Assembly (NCBI GenBank): GCA_035578175.1
Contig: JAQMRL010000005.1
Coordinates: 55,099,722-55,163,721, forward strand
Length of the DNA: 64,000 nt
Source: Catonia carolina
Taxonomy: Eukaryota; Arthropoda; Insecta; Hemiptera; Achilidae
Direction: 5' to 3'
In this document: one piece after another, positions 31,707 to 41,551 of the stretch
Layout: every line of letters starts with the position of its first letter
Position numbering within the stretch: position 1 is the stretch's first letter
Translations under genes and position numbers: made by a program
Notes under the pieces: generated by a model
What the model saw: only the letters and a program-made list of their open reading frames with translations
What the model was told of the DNA's origin: nothing
Databases searched by the model: none

Positions 31707-32786
31707 TATGGAAGAATTTAAGAATTTAATCCCAAAAAAACTCGTAAACCTGGCCAGCTCAAGCATAGCAGAAGCCTCGTGCTCGGTAAGAGTAAATGGG
31801 CAAGTCTCTGAGTCCTTTAGGATAAATTCAGGAGTAAGACAGGGCGATGGGCTTTCCCCAATTCTTTTTAATTTAGCCATAGAAGAAGCACTCCAAAAAG
31901 TGGCAAATAGGAATGAAGGCATAAAAATTGGATCGGGAATCAAGACACTAGCATTTGCTGACGATGTGGTAATTGTCGCAGAAAAGATAGATGACTTACG
32001 TCAGTTGGCAGAAGTGTTTATGGAGGAAGCAGGAAGAATGGGATTGAAGGTAAACAACACAAAAACGAAGTATATGCATTTCACTAGAAATCGAGTTAAC
32101 AGAGACCAAGGTCCTCTCCAAGTGAACGGTCAATATTTTGAAAAAGTAGACTCTTTTAAGTACCTAGGCGTCGTCATTTCTGAACAAAATACAGAAGTGA
32201 CAGAAATACAAAATAGGCTAAATCTTGCAAACAGATGTTTCCACGCATGCAACAAACTTATGTCTTCAAAATTGTTATCACGTACAACAAAAATTAAAAT
32301 TTATAGAACAATTATCAGTCCAATATTGCTCTACGGAGCGGAGACATGGAAATTAGATAAAAGAGAGGAAAGGAAATTGATTGTATTTGAAAACAAGATC
32401 CTTAGAAAAATTTACGGACCTGTAAACGAGGGAGGAGAGTGGAGGAAAAGACACAACAGAGAACTTAGAGACCTTTATAGGGAGCCAGATGTGGTGTGTG
32501 AGTTCAAGTGTAGAAGAATTAGATGGGCTGGGCATGTTTTAAGAAGGAATGAGGACAGTAATCTTAACCAAGTGTTAAGAAGAAATCCTGAAGGACGACG
32601 ACCGAGAGGAAGACCACAACGTAAATGGTGGAGTCAAGTGAGGGCCGATATGGAGAGAATTGGAGCGACCGAGGAAGACACGGGGCATCTAGAGAGATGG
32701 AGGGGCTGTGTTGGTGCGGCTAAATATCTACTTAGATATGTGTGGCCATGGCAGTAAGTAAGTAAGTAAGTATGGAAGAATTTAAG
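31707..32786 (+). mobile_element. 5'-truncated LINE with 16-bp TSD
   Basis: LINE body 31723-32770 flanked by TATGGAAGAATTTAAG at 31707-31722 and 32771-32786, an exact 16-bp target-site duplication. The 3' end is a short (AAGT)n tail rather than poly-A. The 5' end is truncated in the RT domain. Near-perfect TSDs and one open frame suggest a recent insertion. Confidence 0.92.
31708..32757 (+). CDS. LINE reverse transcriptase, C-terminal fragment (open frame)
   Basis: 349 codons. Starts inside RT: GVRQGDGLSPILFNLAIEEA (palm motif with QGD..SP), then LAFADDVVIVA with the FADD metal-binding pair, GLKVNNTKTKYM and YLGVVIS. The region after RT has ISPILLYGAETW, RRIRWAGHVLRRNED and GRRPRGRPQRKWW, typical of non-LTR elements. 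The first five residues MEEFK are encoded by the flanking target duplication and are not element sequence. The N-terminal endonuclease and first half of RT are missing, so it cannot be autonomous. Clade not assigned. Confidence 0.9.
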   Translation: MEEFKNLIPKKLVNLASSSIAEASCSVRVNGQVSESFRINSGVRQGDGLSPILFNLAIEEALQKVANRNEGIKIGSGIKTLAFADDVVIVAEKIDDLRQLAEVFMEEAGRMGLKVNNTKTKYMHFTRNRVNRDQGPLQVNGQYFEKVDSFKYLGVVISEQNTEVTEIQNRLNLANRCFHACNKLMSSKLLSRTTKIKIYRTIISPILLYGAETWKLDKREERKLIVFENKILRKIYGPVNEGGEWRKRHNRELRDLYREPDVVCEFKCRRIRWAGHVLRRNEDSNLNQVLRRNPEGRRPRGRPQRKWWSQVRADMERIGATEEDTGHLERWRGCVGAAKYLLRYVWPWQ

Positions 32787-33500
32787 TCCAGCTCAATAAA
32801 ACTAGTCTTTTTATGAGTACTAATTTTATAGGGAAGCAAATTTTCTTCAAAACCCAGTATTTGAAATATAATCTGCAAAAACGAGTAATCTTCATATTCA
32901 CAATGAAATAGCTAATATTTTTTATAAGGGAATGTGATTTAATAAAATTAAAATTTAATGATCTATTAGTGACTAAATAATTCTGCCTAAATTTGACATC
33001 ATGAAGCGACAATGACGTTTTTTTAATTTTATTAAAGAACAAGTGTATCAAATTTCATAAAACTATCCCAAAACAATGGAAATAATTATTTAGTTTTTAA
33101 AAATAATATAAAATGATTAATAGTTGGTAACCTAGGTATTTTCATAACATTTTTCCTCATACTGATTGGAATCTGAATATATTAAGCAGATTCCCTTTAA
33201 TCATTATACCTTTAGAAAAATGTAAAATGTACATTTTGAACAATAAAATAATTAGATAAACAAAAACAGAAAGTGTGTAATTACTTTAAAAAATCCAATC
33301 ATTTTTATAGTGGGTTATAAAACAGTTTCCAGATTGAACTTGCTTAACGGACTCTGAGTCCTGAAAAATGTTCTAAATCAAAAATTCTCTTGGTGTCAAT
33401 GACTTTGGGATGGATGTAAATTTACATTACACTTATTTCCTAAAATAATTTTGCATAGTAATACAGAAAAGTTTGTTATTCATATACACCCCCATTATAT

Positions 33501-33884
33501 GGCAGGTGGTGAGTTAAATTATTTGCACTCAATCTGCTAGTTCAAGGGCTTTAAAAAATAGTTCTGTTTATTATTACAAATCCAATTATATTACTAAAGC
33601 ATTTAAAAACAGAAGAGGTGGAGATTTAAAAGACACTTATCAGAGATATCTCGTCTGAGAGTAATGAATTTCATTATACAACCAGACCTTGTGGTAAATG
33701 AAGTGAAGGTTACATTTGCAGGGTGGAAAGTAGGTGCTTTTCAGAGGGCCTGGCACGCTGATAAGTATACTATTACACTCAGTGAGGAAGGCCATGGTAA
33801 ACCACCTCACTCCTTGTTTTACTCATTAAACCCTCTGGAGGTTCAAACCAGCCTTTTGGCTGATGATCTAAACAACATGTGAAA
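33501..33884 (+). repeat. interspersed repeat family A, copy 6 (near full length)
   Basis: From GGCAGGTGGTGAGTTAAAT through AAAAAATAGTTCTG, GTAATGAATTTC, GTGAGGAAGGCCATGGTAAA to CCAGCCTTTTGGCTGATGA. Confidence 0.8.
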
Positions 33885-35039
33885 CTCACCGTTGGTGGCT
33901 GAATTTTAGCAAACTATAGAATTACTTGTAAAGACAGTATAAAACTCAGTATAAATAAAATTGTATTAAAATTTTCCAAGCAGTTTTTGAAACGCATTTC
34001 AACTTGCTTCCCTAAATTTAAACTCTAAAACAAATGATTGGAGATATTATTGAAATATACTTACTTTTTACCTGAATTTATCAAATTCCGATTGAATTAT
34101 TCAAATGAGTTCAGATTCAAAGCAAAATATTAAAAAATCAAAATTTAAAAAAATCAAAAGCAAAATTTTATAAAGTAAAATAATACAGAACACTATGATA
34201 CGCTACACAATACAGACAGAATGAAAGTGTTTGAGATTGAAAACTACATAAAGAATATCTGAATTATCCTGTCTTAAATTCATACTAAACCTTTAAATAA
34301 ATTTATTTTTATCAGAATTAATTATCTATCAAGCTTTCTTGATATCATTAATTGGTAATATTAAAGTAAAAATTGTACTGTAATTTCAAACCTTCAATAA
34401 AATTGTACATTTAGAATAATGATATATTCTTAATAAAATTGGTATTATTCAAATATCAGATTAATTAATGTTATCTGTTTGATTAGATAATTTTATGAAA
34501 TTGTACTTTTATAATTTTAAGGATTTTTCCTGACTTTAATAGTGATTGAATCTTAAAATTTAAATTTTATTATGTAATTTAATTACACGTCCCTTTCAAA
34601 AAACTATTCAATGTTTAAAACCTAACTGTACTTTTTTGTAAACTAACCCAAGAATTAAAAAAATTTAAAAAAACAGTTTTTGGATGGGTTGATGCAACAA
34701 TAGATCTATCAGTTCAAAGTCTATCATTACCAAGTACTTCTTTGTCTTGGGGTTTTTATGCTGATCAAATCTATACTAGTAAAATATCATATGGAGTATT
34801 TACATTAAAATAATTACCCATATTAAATGATAAAAAATTGCTAACAGATTACCTTGCTTTAATTCTCTCATGTCCAGTATGCTATATTAGTGTGGGGTAA
34901 TTCTTCATGGGGTAAAATGGAGAGTTTTTAAAGTTCAGAAAGAAGTAATTATGTGTATGGTGGGAGCAAACCATGTCACCTTATGCAAATCATTATTTCT
35001 TCAATTATTGCTTACATAGAGCTTTAATATTGCTTCAAT
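33885..35039. other. intergenic AT-rich DNA, nothing recognised
   Basis: No conserved ORF or identifiable repeat. Confidence 0.5.
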
Positions 35040-35215
35040 TTTCTTCTTTTTATTATATTTGTTACTTTCTCTTGCCTATATGAATTTATAGGAAGGGCCT
35101 ATATTTGCCTATATTTATAGGAAATATTGTTTTCATGTTGATTTTTCGAAATCGAGTTTTCACCAGATGTACACGTTTTCAGACCTCCTGAACCCCAAAA
35201 AGTTTTTAGCGATTG

Positions 35216-35250
<35 letters not shown>

Positions 35251-35890
35251 CAAAATATCTCAAGAACGGAACATCTTATGAAGTTGAAACTTGAAACTTA
35301 AGTTAGGTACCACTAGAGGACCCAGCACGATCATTTTCATCAAAATCGATCAACCGAAAGTAGTAGTTTATTTGTGTCATTTTTCACTTTTTTGCAATTT
35401 TCTCAAAAACGGCTCCTACGATTTTTTAAAATATTGCTACATTTACTAAATTTTTTATTCTTTATAAGATACGCCATATCTGCTGAAATTCTTGGGGAGG
35501 CTGTGCTCTTGTTTATGCATTTTAGGGCAAAAGTGAATATAATCGAAAGTTGTAGAACATTTAAAAACCTACAAATTTTATTGCAAACATTTCTTTATAT
35601 AATGCTTAGTTTAGCGGTAATTAGTGATTTCTTTTTCATGAAAATCTTTAAAAAATTGGTTTTTTTTTAAGATTTCGGCCTTAGTAATAATTATGCATTT
35701 TACGACAAAAGTTTATGTGATCAAATTTATAGGAAATTAAAAGACCTACAACTTTTATTTTTAGCATTTTTCTCTATAGAGCCTAGTTTAGCGTCTAAAA
35801 GTGATTTTTCCGTACTATTAAGCCAAACTAAGGTTGGTTTTCATTTTGCATCATTCACTCATGATTAAAATTAGGTAAGTTTGTTTTGTT
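35040..35890 (+). repeat. interspersed repeat family E, copy 5
   Basis: Starts TTACTTTCTCTTGCCTATAT with a short local duplication of the GCCTATAT..ATAGG segment, then follows copy 1. A (GT)n run of about 14 units lies at 35218-35247. The right end is cut where a family C SINE begins. Confidence 0.75.
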
Positions 35891-35892
35891 TA

Positions 35893-36055
35893 TTTAAAAT
35901 CGCATCAACAACTTGATCATTAGCGACTATGGTGGGTTAAGAAACTGTTATGATGGGTTTTGGCACGTAATGATTTTCAGGCTCTAACCGGGAATCGAAC
36001 CGGTAGCTCCGCTTAGTAGCCTAGCGTGCTATCCATTACGTCACGGAGGCGGTCA
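35893..36055 (-). repeat. tRNA-derived SINE, family C
   Basis: Minus strand: GACCGCCTCCGTGACGTAAT (head), GGTTCGATTCCCGG (box B), GAGCCTGAAAATCATTACG, tail near 35900. It is inserted between two family E segments. Confidence 0.75.
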
Positions 36056-36300
36056 TTTTTATTTTATTTTGCCCTATGTGAATGTACAAGGAAGGAAAGT
36101 AATGTTTCCATGTCAATTTTTCGAAATCAAATTTTCACCGGAAATACACGTTTTCAGGACCCTGAACCCAAAAACAAACTTGTTTTAGCGATTGGTCTGT
36201 GCATGTATAAACAAAAAAAGCGTACGAAATTGAAACTTTATTTAGGTATCAGAAAGGCCTCGACTCTTAACATTATCGACAAAATTGGTCACAAGTTTAT
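36056..36300 (+). repeat. interspersed repeat family E, copy 6 (5' part)
   Basis: TTTGCCCTATGTGAATGTAC, TTTTCGAAATCAAATTTTCA, CCTGAACCCAAAAAC and GCGATTGGTCTGTG follow the first ~240 bp of the family. Confidence 0.65.
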
Positions 36301-36356
36301 ATTACTCTTTTAGAGTCAGCCGGTTACACGATTATATTACTCTCTTGGAGTGATCC

Positions 36357-38196
36357 AAGGCCGCACTACACTACAGGCCGGAGTGCCCCCCACCACTCGC
36401 CGCTGCCACGTCACGCTATGAGGTGGACATTTCTCCTCCTTGCCTCGTCTCTTATTGCGCCCAGTGATCTAGTTAGTCCGCTAAGAAGCTTAATATGTCT
36501 CTTTGTTCGTCGTAATTCTTAATTTAGTTTCTTCTAAATAATTCTAAATTTGTAGCACTTCTAATATTTTAGAAATAGTTTTAAAATGGTGGAAAATTGT
36601 AAATGTAAAGCATAGTTTTAAGTATGTCAAATTTTAGGACGATTATTATAAGCCTATTGTGACTACTACAGACGAAAGCTATGTATTTTTGCAACGTTTT
36701 TGTAATTGGTTAGAGTCATGGAATAATCTTGAATTCCAGGGAGAGAAAGCAAATTCCCGGAGAGGGAAATTGTCCAACAAAACATACTTTTACTTTACTC
36801 TACTTTTCTTGAAATAATAAAGTATTTGATAGGTGACTTGAAATTTTCATACGTGTTATTAGGTAAATTTCAAACAGATAGTTTAGAGGCAAGATTCGGT
36901 CAATACAGGCAAATGAGTGGGGCCTGCTACCAAATTCCAGTGAAACAAGTTTTGTAATCGGAGAACAAGTTAAGAGCTTTCAGTTTAATTAAGCTGTACC
37001 CTTCCAAAAATGTTGAGGTTCATAAATCTGACATACTGCTATAAAAGTGACGACGATTGTGAAAAAAATGACTCAGATGAACATGTAGTTAATGTTATAG
37101 GCGATTTAGACGTAGACCTAGAGGAAGTTGAACTTTCTGATAACGATAGATTAGGTTTAGTGTACACAGCCGGTTATGTAGCTCACGTAGCTTTAAAGCA
37201 CAATACTTGTACGTCCTGTTATGCCTCTTTGACTCTCAAAGGTACTGAATCAAATATTGTGCCTCAATGCAAAAACTATTATTTTAACTTAATTAATAGA
37301 GGTGGTTTAAAGTATCCATCAGATGAGTTATTCGAGATAATAGTAATCGCTTTCAGAGTGTTAAGACTGTTATTTCTGATAGATACGAAAGCGATTTCTT
37401 GTGTGCTTCAAATCAAAGAAAGGTTTTTATTAAAACTATAAATGAATTTATTGACCAGGGACATATAATGGGCAGAATTTGTAGTGAATGTGGACTCCCT
37501 TATAAAAAACTTACTGATAAGTGTTTGTTTTCATTTAGTCATATTTTACTTAACAACTATTCTAAAAGTATCACTGACTGTATGTCGAAGCAAAGAAAAG
37601 ACGTAAATGACAAAGTAAAGAAGGCAACAAAAAGAAAATCTGATAAATTAAGTTCTATTAGTAATCTTAAGAAAGCTACAAAGAAAGCTAAGACATTAAG
37701 CTCGGCCGAAAATGTTGTATATTATACTATTGTGACTAAAAAACTATATTAATACAAAATATAGGCCTACGATGTTTTATTTAGACCCAGATTCCGTGAC
37801 TCATAAATATATAGTATGTAAAACTGTAATAATTTTAAAACAGTAATGTATGAAATCAAATTTTATTCTTTGACTTTAGTAATATTTAAAGAATTATTTG
37901 TAGTGGTTTATAACATTGTTTGTAAATTAAAAAGACAATACAGTTTTAACATTGCATAATCAGCTTAAGGATTTGTCAAAAAAAAATTACCTATACCAAG
38001 TTGTTCACTGATTAATGCAGAATAATAAAATATATAGCTTTTATTGATAAACTTTAATCAGTGGGGCAGGGCGCAATAGTTTTGAGCGCGGTACACTGAA
38101 TCACCATAACAGCCTGTTGTGAGAGTGGCCGGCAGCCCACCTCATGCCGTGACGTCACAGCATGGGCACTCCGGCCTGTAGTGTAGTGTGGCCTTG
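36357..38196 (+). mobile_element. P/hAT-type DNA transposon with 8-bp TSD
   Basis: 1840 bp. The left end AAGGCCGCACTACACTACAG and the right end, inverted, AAGGCCACACTACACTACAG continue with GGCCGGAGTGCCC on both sides (~32 bp, one or two mismatches). AGTGATCC flanks it at 36349-36356 and 38197-38204. Eight-bp duplications fit P-like or hAT elements. It contains a broken plus-strand transposase. Confidence 0.87.
36850..37752 (+). pseudogene. P/THAP9-like transposase remnant
   Basis: Three frame-shifted parts. About 36853-36960 reads LLGKFQTDSLEARFGQYRQM and PVKQVL, then meets a TAA. 37010-37441 gives an acidic segment, then LVYTAGYVAHVALKHNTCTS with a C..C pair and RGGLKYPSDELFEI. 37399-37752 gives GRICSECGLPYKKL and a Lys-rich tail. 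The Q-T-D-x-LE-x-RFG-x-YR and AGYVA...C..C features recur in C-terminal halves of P-like transposases (recollection, not searched). hAT is the alternative. No catalytic assignment made. Confidence 0.55.
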
Positions 38197-38204
38197 AGTG
38201 ATCC

Positions 38205-38529
38205 AAAGATTCATAATCACATATATTACGTTAAGGTTTAGTGTTCAGGGCTACTACAGTTATGTTATGTGTTAACTAGTCGTAAAATGTTAAAAGATTT
38301 CTATAGAAATTTAATGTAGTTGCTAATGAAGAAACAGCTGTGGCTTTTTTGAGGCAGCACAACCTATCATATAATACTCGACGCAGCGCAAACATACATA
38401 GAATCTGTCTACGCTAAGAGTACTCCGACGTAGGCAACCAGCAATACATGTGAGCATGCGTATTAATTAAAAATACACACAGCATGATCAAAAACAGGCC
38501 ATTGTGTCTGCTGGGCAATTTAAATAAGC
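38205..38529. other. intergenic DNA, nothing recognised
   Basis: Short stretch between a DNA transposon and an R1-like fragment. Confidence 0.4.
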
Positions 38530-39250
38530 TTTTTCAAAGACTGTTGGCGGCCAGGCTTAGCGCTGAAGTTGAGAGGACGGGGGGGGGGCTTGATTGACTA
38601 TACGGTTTTCGTGTGGGCCGTTCCACAATTGATGCAGTGCAGAAGGTTCTAAGCATTATGGAGGACACGGGACGCAGTGGTGGGTTAGAAAGATCCAAGC
38701 AGTGATTATGGTGAACATTAGGAATGCGTTTAACAGTGTACTCTGAATGTGATTTTTGTGAACTACGCAAAAGGGAGACACTCGGGCATGTCATACAAGG
38801 GTATCTCTCAGATAGGTGGGTCATAGGTACTTCTGTGAATGGTCATGTCCCCTCTGTTGCATAGGCGGCATTCAGAAACCGCGCCGTAAGGGGAGGAGAC
38901 TTGTCTTTCCTGGGAATTTTTGTGGTGGAATTACGGTCTGCTGTGTAGGACCTTGCTCTCGGTGGTGTGCATGGCCTGCTGTTCAGAAGTGGGGTCACTC
39001 TTTGAGAAGCCGTACCCCCTGGAAATAGGAGATCGCGGCACAGCATGAAACCATGTTCATGCCTCAAGGCGGGTCCAGTGCCTATTTTAATTGGTGGGGG
39101 GAGGTTTTGGTTGGATTTGAGTCCCACACACCCGGATGTACGGGCAGTCTGGAGCCATGATGGTTTCCTCTCCTCGTTTGTAAAAAGTAGAAAAGGGTTG
39201 TACCATGATTTTGACTCCCCCATGAGCTACATTCTTGAGCTGAGCTAGTG
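38530..39250 (+). pseudogene. R1-like LINE remnant with internal deletion
   Basis: 38540-38720 reads ERTGGGLD-stop-LYGFRVGRSTIDAVQKVLSI and, after a frameshift, AVIMVNIRNAFNSV. This is the R1/R2-type RT core GFRxGRST and (V)DIRNAFNS with the first Asp changed to Asn. It then jumps to ECDFCELRKRETLGHVIQG, the C-terminal C..C...H zinc-like segment of R1 elements. Most of the palm, including the FADD motif, is deleted between them. Downstream to 39245 is G-rich sequence with a 67-codon reading I cannot assign. Confidence 0.65.
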
Positions 39251-39296
39251 ATTTTTCAACAAATGTGTTTCATTTTCAATATACGTTTCATTATTT

Positions 39297-39462
39297 ACAT
39301 TGGCAAGAGAAAGTTGTGTAAGTGTTTCACACCAGCTTTTTTGGGTTCAGGGGATCTGAAAACGTGTACCTATATCCGGTGAAAACTCTATTTCGAAAAA
39401 TCGACATTAAAACAATGCTTTCCTTCCTATATTATATGCATGTAGGCAAGATAAAGTAAAAA
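39297..39462 (-). repeat. interspersed repeat family E, copy 7 (both ends only)
   Basis: TTGGCAAGAGAAAGTTGTG and the outer segment CACACCAGCTTTTTT lie right next to GGGTTCAGGGGATCTGAAAA ... TAGGCAAGATAAAGTAAAAA. The two termini are present and the interior is gone. Confidence 0.6.
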
Positions 39463-41222
39463 TACTTGATTCATTAAAAATATTTTAGTGTATAAGAGTT
39501 CCTTTCTAAATATCTTTTTGTTTAAAACAAAGATTTATTTTTTAAAAATAAATATTTAAGTAAATTTGGTATGTATTATTTGGTGTAAAAATTATCAAGT
39601 GACACAATTGTGCAGAAGTAGTAGTAGTAATAAAAAGGTAATAAATGAGTTGGTAAGTATTGAATTTAACTATAAAGTGTTAATATTATGCTTTTCTGTT
39701 TTTGTCTTGACTTGTCCTACATTCCCTTTTTGGAGTGTCCTGGGGCTGTTATAAAAAAACCGTGTTGACTTATATCAGGTTGTTATAAATTATTTTAAAA
39801 TCTAAATGCCGAAAAATATTCAAAATGCTTATACAGAGTTAATTTTTATTTTTTTACATTTTATGATTGAAAATAACAACATTTGCGTGACAACTAATCA
39901 GTTCTTTTGTACTGATTTAATAATTTTATTTTTCCGCCTGAAGGACATAAATCTAACATCTCTGGAGTTAACGTTTGTCTTTTTATAATTTTTACAGTTT
40001 TCCCCCACCAAGTGTTATATATACATTTCACAAAGTTGTAATAGATAGCGCAACTGACAATTCTGAAGAAAGTCTAAGAGACTGTTTGTGGCAGTGGGTA
40101 GCAGTTCGTTCATATTATTGCTGCAGGTGGGATGCAAGTGTTTATTTTGAAGCATTGTTTTTTTAGAATTATGTTGTAACCTGATGTAATAAGTTAATCA
40201 TTGTATTTGATTGTTTGTTGTTACATCGATGGTTTCAAAAGTACCGTTTATTCATTTCCTTTTATGAAATAAAATGTTTAACGAAGTCGATAAATTGCGC
40301 AACCTTTTCAGGACTAACCTCAAATCCTTTCGTTTACATCGGATTGAGTATAGGTTATAATGTAACCTATATAATATTATATTATAAGTTAGTCTACTGT
40401 AACTGTTAAGTAAAAAACTAGAATTTTTAATTATTTTATCTGAAAAATTGAAATTGTGCCGAAACACAAAATTTTCGGTCAGGTTCATTTATGATTAGAT
40501 TTGTAGTTTACGATGGTAGGTTTGCTTTTTATTACGAATGTATTTGTAAAATTCGGAGTTTGGTCCTGGTTTGTTTGTTTTAGTGTAAACTCATTGATTA
40601 CAATCTATTAAAAATTGCATTTTGGTTTAGGTAGTAGTTGACTGATGTAGGCACTATAGAAAAAGCTTTTCTTTACATTTAATTTTGTGATCTGATATAG
40701 TATTTAGTCTTTGTTAAGTGAGTTGTGTGATAAGAAGTTTATAAAAAATAACTGTTGTCAAAATTGAAATAAAAGAACATCAGTCCTGCTGTGTATTGGT
40801 TGTTTGTTGGAAATGTTGCCTATTGGTTGTAAGGAACTTGGAGGGAAAGTATTGCTCTTATGTACTTGAATTTAGATTTCGTGTTTCATAAGAATAGGTT
40901 TTAAACAGAAACTTACCTTGATGTTAGTTAAATGTCCAAATTATGTAAGCAATGGTCACATACTGATTGGTGTTAGTAATATGATTAGAGAACAAATTTT
41001 TGATTCAGATGGATAACAGTTTGAAAAATATAATTGAGTTGTATAATAAAATCATGAATAACTTGTATTTATTTTGTAACTCATCATGCTGTTCTGTTAC
41101 CCACATTCTGTTTTATTAGAAAATATGCATAGCTGGAAGCCATGCATATTGGAGCTCTTTCCTTCTTAGTTTACGTATAATGTGTCGAAAAATATGAAAA
41201 TGAATATCTGGTTCTGTTTCAG
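39463..41222. other. intergenic to ERCC6 5' region; promoter not resolved
   Basis: The ERCC6 transcript must start in or left of this stretch, because the first coding exon has an upstream splice acceptor. I see no convincing TATA or initiator and no clear 5' exon. A 63-codon reading near 39975-40163 (after a tttttacag) has no recognisable match. Confidence 0.4.
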
Positions 41223-41551
41223 AAATTTTAGTTTTGAGAGGAATTTTGAATTCAAATAATAATAAACTTGAAGATAATAGTACAAATATTTTACTTGAAA
41301 TAAAAATGGAAGAATTGAATATCAAAATGGAATTTGATGATTTGACAGCTTTTGAAAATACAATAAGAATGGCAACAGAATATATTCAAAGTGCAAATGA
41401 TTTAGATATAAACTTACTGGAAAATGGAAATGAATTAATTGCTGATGATTTAGAACAAGGAGAAATTGTAGAAGATTGTGAAGAGAAAGAACAAGTTCCT
41501 AAATTTGTTGTTAGTAGAGAAGTCATTCCATCTGTAGCTAAAAGTGATCAG
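41223..41551 (+). CDS. ERCC6: ERCC6 first coding exon in window: acidic N-terminus
   Basis: Acceptor ctgtttcag, donor CAG/gtatgt (ends in phase 0). The frame is open from the acceptor, so the real start is either the in-frame ATG at 41306 (aaaATGGAAGAA) or lies in an upstream exon. Encodes [18 protein letters not shown] and [22 protein letters not shown] holds a psi-K-x-E pattern. Assignment rests on splicing to the next exon and position; the segment itself is poorly conserved. Confidence 0.7.

Noticed and set aside
32755..32773. (AAGT)n as an independent microsatellite
   Set aside because: It sits exactly between the LINE stop codon and the right target duplication, so it is the LINE 3' tail.
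38816..39223. Overlapping 67-126-codon ORFs on both strands
   Set aside because: They lie in the G-rich tail of an R1-like LINE remnant; no recognisable domain and mutually overlapping.
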